From the NCBI GenBank assembly GCA_016207765.1, contig JACQOY010000207.1:1-9046 (forward strand): a DNA stretch of 9,046 bases. The letters are read 5' to 3'. Shown here in pieces: positions 4,377 through 9,046 of this stretch. This DNA is from Deltaproteobacteria bacterium. Lineage in GTDB: Bacteria; UBA10199; SBBF01. The position numbers were made by a program, and so were the translations under genes. The notes under the pieces were generated by a model. It ran no database searches. It saw only the letters and a program-made list of their open reading frames with translations, and was not told the DNA's origin. The first letter of the stretch is position 1; every line of letters starts with the position of its first letter.

Positions 4377-7364
4377 TCACTGGTCGCGATCGCGCAGATT
4401 GGCCAATCGAGCCAACTGGAGAGGATCGATACCGACCATTACCGACCATTCATCCATCAAGAATGGATTTCCTTCGTAATTCTCGTTTAAGTATTGACCC
4501 CAGAAGGCCCCCTCCAACAGGTTGACCTGAACACCGGCCCCGGTGAGAAGACTCGGTTCAAAAGACCCCTTTTTTCCATCCAAAGGATTGGTGTCGTATT
4601 GGACAAAAGAGGGGCCGATTTCAAAAACCGGCCCAATGTCGATCACACCAAAAGGATCCCCGATGGTCACCGCTCCCTGCAGAGGAAAATCAAGATTTAC
4701 GGTTGTATTTTCGGCAATCCCGCCATCAACCGGTGTGTTGCGATTCTGGAATTCAAGATTGACTCCCGCATTTGCCTGAACATTGATCCGGGGGGCCTTT
4801 GGCAGGGAGAGAAGATGGGCTTGAGCCCCAAAATCAACATGGTAGCCGTTGTCATAGCCGGAGGCCTGATATTCACCCGCTTTTCCTTCGTTAAAAATGG
4901 TGGTTCCCTTCCCCAAATATCCTCCCCCGCGAAGTTGCCAGTGCCCGGGGATCCGGTAAGGCGTTTTTTCCTCCGCCGAACCTGTGATGTCCGGATTGAT
5001 ATTCCCTCCCTGTTGCTTATGTCCTGATCCCTCAGGATTTGTTTCAAAAACAGGGAGAGGAGGGGCATCGGGAAGATCGGAGGTTTGCCAGGATATTTTG
5101 CCTGTTTCCGTGGAAACCTCCATACGGATTCGATCGTGCACCTCTTTTTCGGACATGACTTGGGAGGTGAGGGGTTTTCGATAATCGCGGTACATTTTGG
5201 CCGATTCAAGATGAACGAGGGTTGCAAAGGCCGAGGCGGAGGTCCCGGAAGGGGTGTTCCACAAGTGAGAGCGGATCATCTTGAAATAATGGTTGCCGAA
5301 CAGGTCGGTCATCTTCCGATAATCTTCATCCCGCGCGCGGGAGCGGAGCAGTTTTTCATAACGGATGAGCCAGTCCTTGAAATAATTCATGTCGTCTTCC
5401 ATGAGGCGGAGAATATCGATCATCTCTTCAAGTTGTTTTTTGTTCTGATCGGTCAATGGCCTACTTCCCTCCACCTGCCCATCCGCGATGTCCTCCAGGT
5501 AGTCGATTTCGTCATTGAGAAGGGAGTCGTATTTGTCCAGATCGTGGATTTCCATGTGCGGACCGTCATTGACCAGATAGTCCTCTTTGCGGATTCTTTC
5601 GTAATATTCCATGAGGTGGTTCAGACGAAGAAGATAAACATCCGCCAAGGTGTCGGCCTCTACCCCAAATCCCGCATCCATGAGATTGAGTTTCACCATG
5701 CTGATAAAGAGCCTTTTATAAAGGATGTTGTTTTCCACCATGGTCGGAACCACATCACGGGCAATCACAAAATCATTGATGTGTCCAGGACGGGTGAGAA
5801 GCCCTTCATCAAGACTCAAGGCGAGATAAATTTTATCGTAGAGAGGTGTCTTGGGGTCGGCAAAATGGCGCAGATGTTCCTGATGATCTATCTTGGAGAG
5901 GGCAACGGTGAAAGAATCGAGATAAGGATAAACCTCCCGGAGTTCGTGCATCACATCGCCGTTCAAACCGGGAATGGTCCTCCAGTCGAGTCCATGAAAG
6001 GTGAACTCGAAATAAAGTTTGTTTGATGTCGGATCCTCCACTCCATATTTGAGAAACACCGTTTCATTGGGATAGTCCATCACTGCCGGGACGGTAATCA
6101 TCGGAAGGCCTGTTGTCCGGTGAATTTCCAGTTTTGAGGCTGTTTTGGGATCGTTGAGATCCTCAAAACCCCTTTCATGTGTGTGCCCCGCCACATAGGC
6201 AATCACGTCTTCATCCGAAAGGATATCGTTTAAGCCGGAAATTTGCAGACGGGTGATATTTGTGGCCGGAAAATGCCCGCCAATAATGAATTTCGGCTTG
6301 ACGCCTGGATTGAGTGTTTTCATTACGGCGATAAAGGCCTTCACCAGTTGCACCTGAATTGAGGAGACATGCCCCTGCGTGCCGCCGAGACCAAAACCGT
6401 CCTTTAAGTAATCCATGGTGTCGAGAGCGATAAAATAGACTGGATGGTTTCCATTGGCAGTCTGGAGATCCTCCATTTTGACGGCGGAAAGCAGAAGTTT
6501 TGATTTTTCCGGCCGCTGATTCTCCGGATTTTCGCTTTTGTTCGGGAGATATTCAACAAGGGCATTGAAACTTCCATCTTTGGCTTGGCGCCAGAAATCG
6601 TTGAAAACCACTTTCCTGTTTTCCCAGCTTTTTTTATTTTCCCCCTTGAGGCGGTAAGTGGAGGACGTTTCCGACATGGGGCCTTTTTCTCTCTGCCGCA
6701 AGAATTCCGAAGGGGCATAAGAAAAAGCAAGCTGGACGGGATCCGGTTCTTCATCCAGAAAAAACCGGTAAATAAATTCAATCAGGCGTTCCTTATTGAG
6801 AATATTGTCCTTGCTTCCCACTTCCGCTTCATGAACATCCCGGCTGTAAGTTCGTCCCCACTGGAGATTTAACGCAATGCCCAAAAGCCCGAAAAAATTG
6901 GATCCTCCATTGGCGGTTCCGGCATGAAGAACATCATGGTTTCCGATAAGGAACAGGAGGAGTCGGCCGACTGGATAGGTTTTGTTCATTTCTTTCAACC
7001 GGGCCAGTGTGTTGATAAAGGTTTTTATCTCCTCTGTACTTGCCACATCCGCCGCATCTCCCATGGAGATCATCCCCTGATAGAGTTCCTGATATTCAGG
7101 CGGAATATCCTGCGCCATCGCTTCATGCAAAAAAGGGATGCCAAAGGTCATGCCGGGAAGGCGCAGGCCCGGCGGGCCGACGCCAAGGACCGTAAGTGAT
7201 CGATAAAAACCGAGGGCCTCCGGATCGTCGAAATATTGTTCGTCACCGATGAATTGAAGGACGTGGCTTTCGCCGCTCGGCGATTCAGGCTCGACCGGGG
7301 GAGATGACTCGACGGGAGGATCGTCGATTGGTGCCGTTGGTGATATTGAAGAAATGGGGTCCAT
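4377..7364 (-). CDS. Calcineurin-like metallophosphoesterase fused to helical and beta-rich domains (995 aa)
   Basis: The N-terminal ~470 residues carry a metallophosphoesterase signature: D41 in GDEQ (motif I, with Gln replacing the usual His), G102-D103 with D106 (GDAAD), GNHD 141-144, GGH 362-364 and GHTH 393-396. This fold hydrolyses phosphomono- or diesters using two metal ions; the substrate is unknown. About 215 residues are inserted between GNHD and GGH. Residues ~480-750 are helical and acidic, with a coiled-coil-like stretch near 612-690. Residues ~765-800 are a Pro/Gly/Asn-rich linker. Residues ~805-980 are beta-rich with alternating Gly and hydrophobic residues, resembling a small beta-barrel, though the end (RDRDQ) lacks the aromatic terminus of outer-membrane proteins. 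The first 35 residues are Ser/Pro/Glu-rich with no signal peptide. No Shine-Dalgarno sequence precedes the ATG, but motif I at residue 41 requires a start near here. The gene converges with the acyltransferase (10 bp between stops). I recognise no full-length family. Confidence 0.75.
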   Translation of the reverse strand: MDPISSISPTAPIDDPPVESSPPVEPESPSGESHVLQFIGDEQYFDDPEALGFYRSLTVLGVGPPGLRLPGMTFGIPFLHEAMAQDIPPEYQELYQGMISMGDAADVASTEEIKTFINTLARLKEMNKTYPVGRLLLFLIGNHDVLHAGTANGGSNFFGLLGIALNLQWGRTYSRDVHEAEVGSKDNILNKERLIEFIYRFFLDEEPDPVQLAFSYAPSEFLRQREKGPMSETSSTYRLKGENKKSWENRKVVFNDFWRQAKDGSFNALVEYLPNKSENPENQRPEKSKLLLSAVKMEDLQTANGNHPVYFIALDTMDYLKDGFGLGGTQGHVSSIQVQLVKAFIAVMKTLNPGVKPKFIIGGHFPATNITRLQISGLNDILSDEDVIAYVAGHTHERGFEDLNDPKTASKLEIHRTTGLPMITVPAVMDYPNETVFLKYGVEDPTSNKLYFEFTFHGLDWRTIPGLNGDVMHELREVYPYLDSFTVALSKIDHQEHLRHFADPKTPLYDKIYLALSLDEGLLTRPGHINDFVIARDVVPTMVENNILYKRLFISMVKLNLMDAGFGVEADTLADVYLLRLNHLMEYYERIRKEDYLVNDGPHMEIHDLDKYDSLLNDEIDYLEDIADGQVEGSRPLTDQNKKQLEEMIDILRLMEDDMNYFKDWLIRYEKLLRSRARDEDYRKMTDLFGNHYFKMIRSHLWNTPSGTSASAFATLVHLESAKMYRDYRKPLTSQVMSEKEVHDRIRMEVSTETGKISWQTSDLPDAPPLPVFETNPEGSGHKQQGGNINPDITGSAEEKTPYRIPGHWQLRGGGYLGKGTTIFNEGKAGEYQASGYDNGYHVDFGAQAHLLSLPKAPRINVQANAGVNLEFQNRNTPVDGGIAENTTVNLDFPLQGAVTIGDPFGVIDIGPVFEIGPSFVQYDTNPLDGKKGSFEPSLLTGAGVQVNLLEGAFWGQYLNENYEGNPFLMDEWSVMVGIDPLQLARLANLRDRDQ

Positions 7365-7382
7365 AAAACAAGATCAGGCTCT

Positions 7383-7402
7383 CACATTCTTATCGGTTGA
7401 AA
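7383..7402 (-). promoter_or_regulatory. Shared upstream motif before the metallophosphoesterase gene
   Basis: On the minus strand, TTTCAA, two bases, then GATAAGAATGTG lies 18 bases before the metallophosphoesterase ATG. The same 12-mer and TTTCAA occur at 23-43 in the same orientation. CCGATAA resembles the -10 part of sigma28 (FliA) promoters, but I see no good TAAA -35 box at the right distance. It may be a promoter or regulator site; a chance match is possible. Confidence 0.3.
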
Positions 7403-7466
7403 CAAGAGTTTGTTGCCTGTTTTTTGACGAGAAAGGCTTAATAATCGTGACGCTCTGCGGCTTACT

Positions 7467-8889
<1,423 letters not shown>

Positions 8890-8891
8890 CT

Positions 8892-8984
8892 CCTCCCCTT
8901 TGTAAGGGGAGGTTGGGTGGGGTAGAGGTATGGCGGTGAATCCAAAATCTCTACCTCCCCCACCCCCTCCTTACAAAGGAGGGG
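8892..8984. repeat. Palindromic intergenic element, copy 2 (93 bp)
   Basis: This has the same design as 2892-2973. Arms of 36 bp (8892-8927 and 8949-8984) pair around a 21-base loop that is unlike the TCAA loop of copy 1. The inner hairpins are again perfect: CCTCCCC/GGGGAGG around TTTGTAA (8892-8912) and CCCCTCC/GGAGGGG around TTACAAA (8964-8984). The left 21 bases are identical in both copies, as are the right 21. It starts 2 bases after the eno stop and its right end provides the GGAGGGGAGG upstream of the next reading frame. Confidence 0.9.
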
Positions 8985-8994
8985 AGGCCGAGTT

Positions 8995-9046
8995 TTGATT
9001 TCAAAAAAATCCCAAAAAATAAAATCGTTCATTGCCATGGATATCC
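8995..9046 (+). CDS. Start of a gene cut by the window edge, possibly RNA 2',3'-cyclic phosphodiesterase (ThpR/LigT-like)
   Basis: A frame opening with TTG at 8995 reads through the window end as (M)ISKKSQKIKSFIAMDI. The KSFIAMDI part looks like the first beta-strand of 2H-family RNA 2',3'-cyclic phosphodiesterases (typically R-x-FIAID at the N-terminus). A strong Shine-Dalgarno sequence, GGGGAGG (8981-8987), lies 7 bases before the TTG and comes partly from the palindromic element. Only 17 codons are present, none of them covering the HxTx catalytic motifs, so both the gene and its identity are tentative. An ATG at 9037 is in frame, but it has no ribosome binding site and would cut through the FIAMD strand. 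Confidence 0.45.
   Translation, partial: MISKKSQKIKSFIAMDI

Noticed and set aside
4429..4448. Tandem 10-bp repeat TACCGACCAT x2 near the end of the metallophosphoesterase gene
   Set aside because: It encodes ordinary beta-strand residues (WSVMVGID) and keeps the frame; there is no sign of an array or a slippage site.
5085..6026. 313-residue plus-strand reading frame opposite the metallophosphoesterase gene
   Set aside because: It is antisense to a gene with clear catalytic motifs, and its sequence looks like a reverse-strand shadow with no domain signal.

Overview
The window looks like chromosomal DNA from a Gram-negative-type, probably uncultivated bacterium of moderate GC. The evidence is a small Sec-exported protein, a possible beta-barrel-like domain and several intergenic palindromic repeats of the kind common in environmental genomes. 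A deltaproteobacterial-type lineage is my best guess from the style of the proteins, held with low confidence. I see no rRNA, tRNA, CRISPR array, transposase or phage gene.

Layout. Positions 63-416 hold a small secreted protein on the minus strand with its own terminator. It diverges from a plus-strand run that starts at 602: a siroheme/[4Fe-4S] nitrite/sulfite reductase (602-2887), a conserved hypothetical protein (2982-3551) and an LPLAT/PlsC-type acyltransferase (3635-4366). A very large minus-strand gene (4377-7364) converges on the acyltransferase with only 10 bp between them. It encodes a calcineurin-like metallophosphoesterase joined to a long helical region and a beta-rich C-terminus. 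A structured intergenic region (7365-7593) separates this gene from the divergent enolase gene eno (7594-8889). The window ends in the first codons of what may be an RNA 2',3'-cyclic phosphodiesterase (ThpR/LigT-like).

The most striking non-coding feature is a pair of near-identical palindromic elements (2892-2973 and 8892-8984). Each begins 2-4 bases after a stop codon and ends in the Shine-Dalgarno sequence of the next gene. Each half folds into a perfect 7-bp hairpin with a 7-nt loop, and the two halves also pair with each other. The ribosome binding site of the downstream gene is therefore base-paired in every simple fold, which suggests translational coupling to the upstream gene. A second, unrelated palindromic element (3548-3630) supplies the stop codon of the hypothetical gene and abuts the start of the acyltransferase.

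Functionally, the reductase would carry out six-electron reduction of sulfite or nitrite. The hypothetical protein next to it may be an accessory factor. Eno is glycolytic housekeeping. The acyltransferase and the metallophosphoesterase fusion are not obviously in the same pathway. I found no clear defence or mobile system; the unusual items are the repeat/RBS arrangement, the metallophosphoesterase fusion and the extra cysteine quartet in the reductase.
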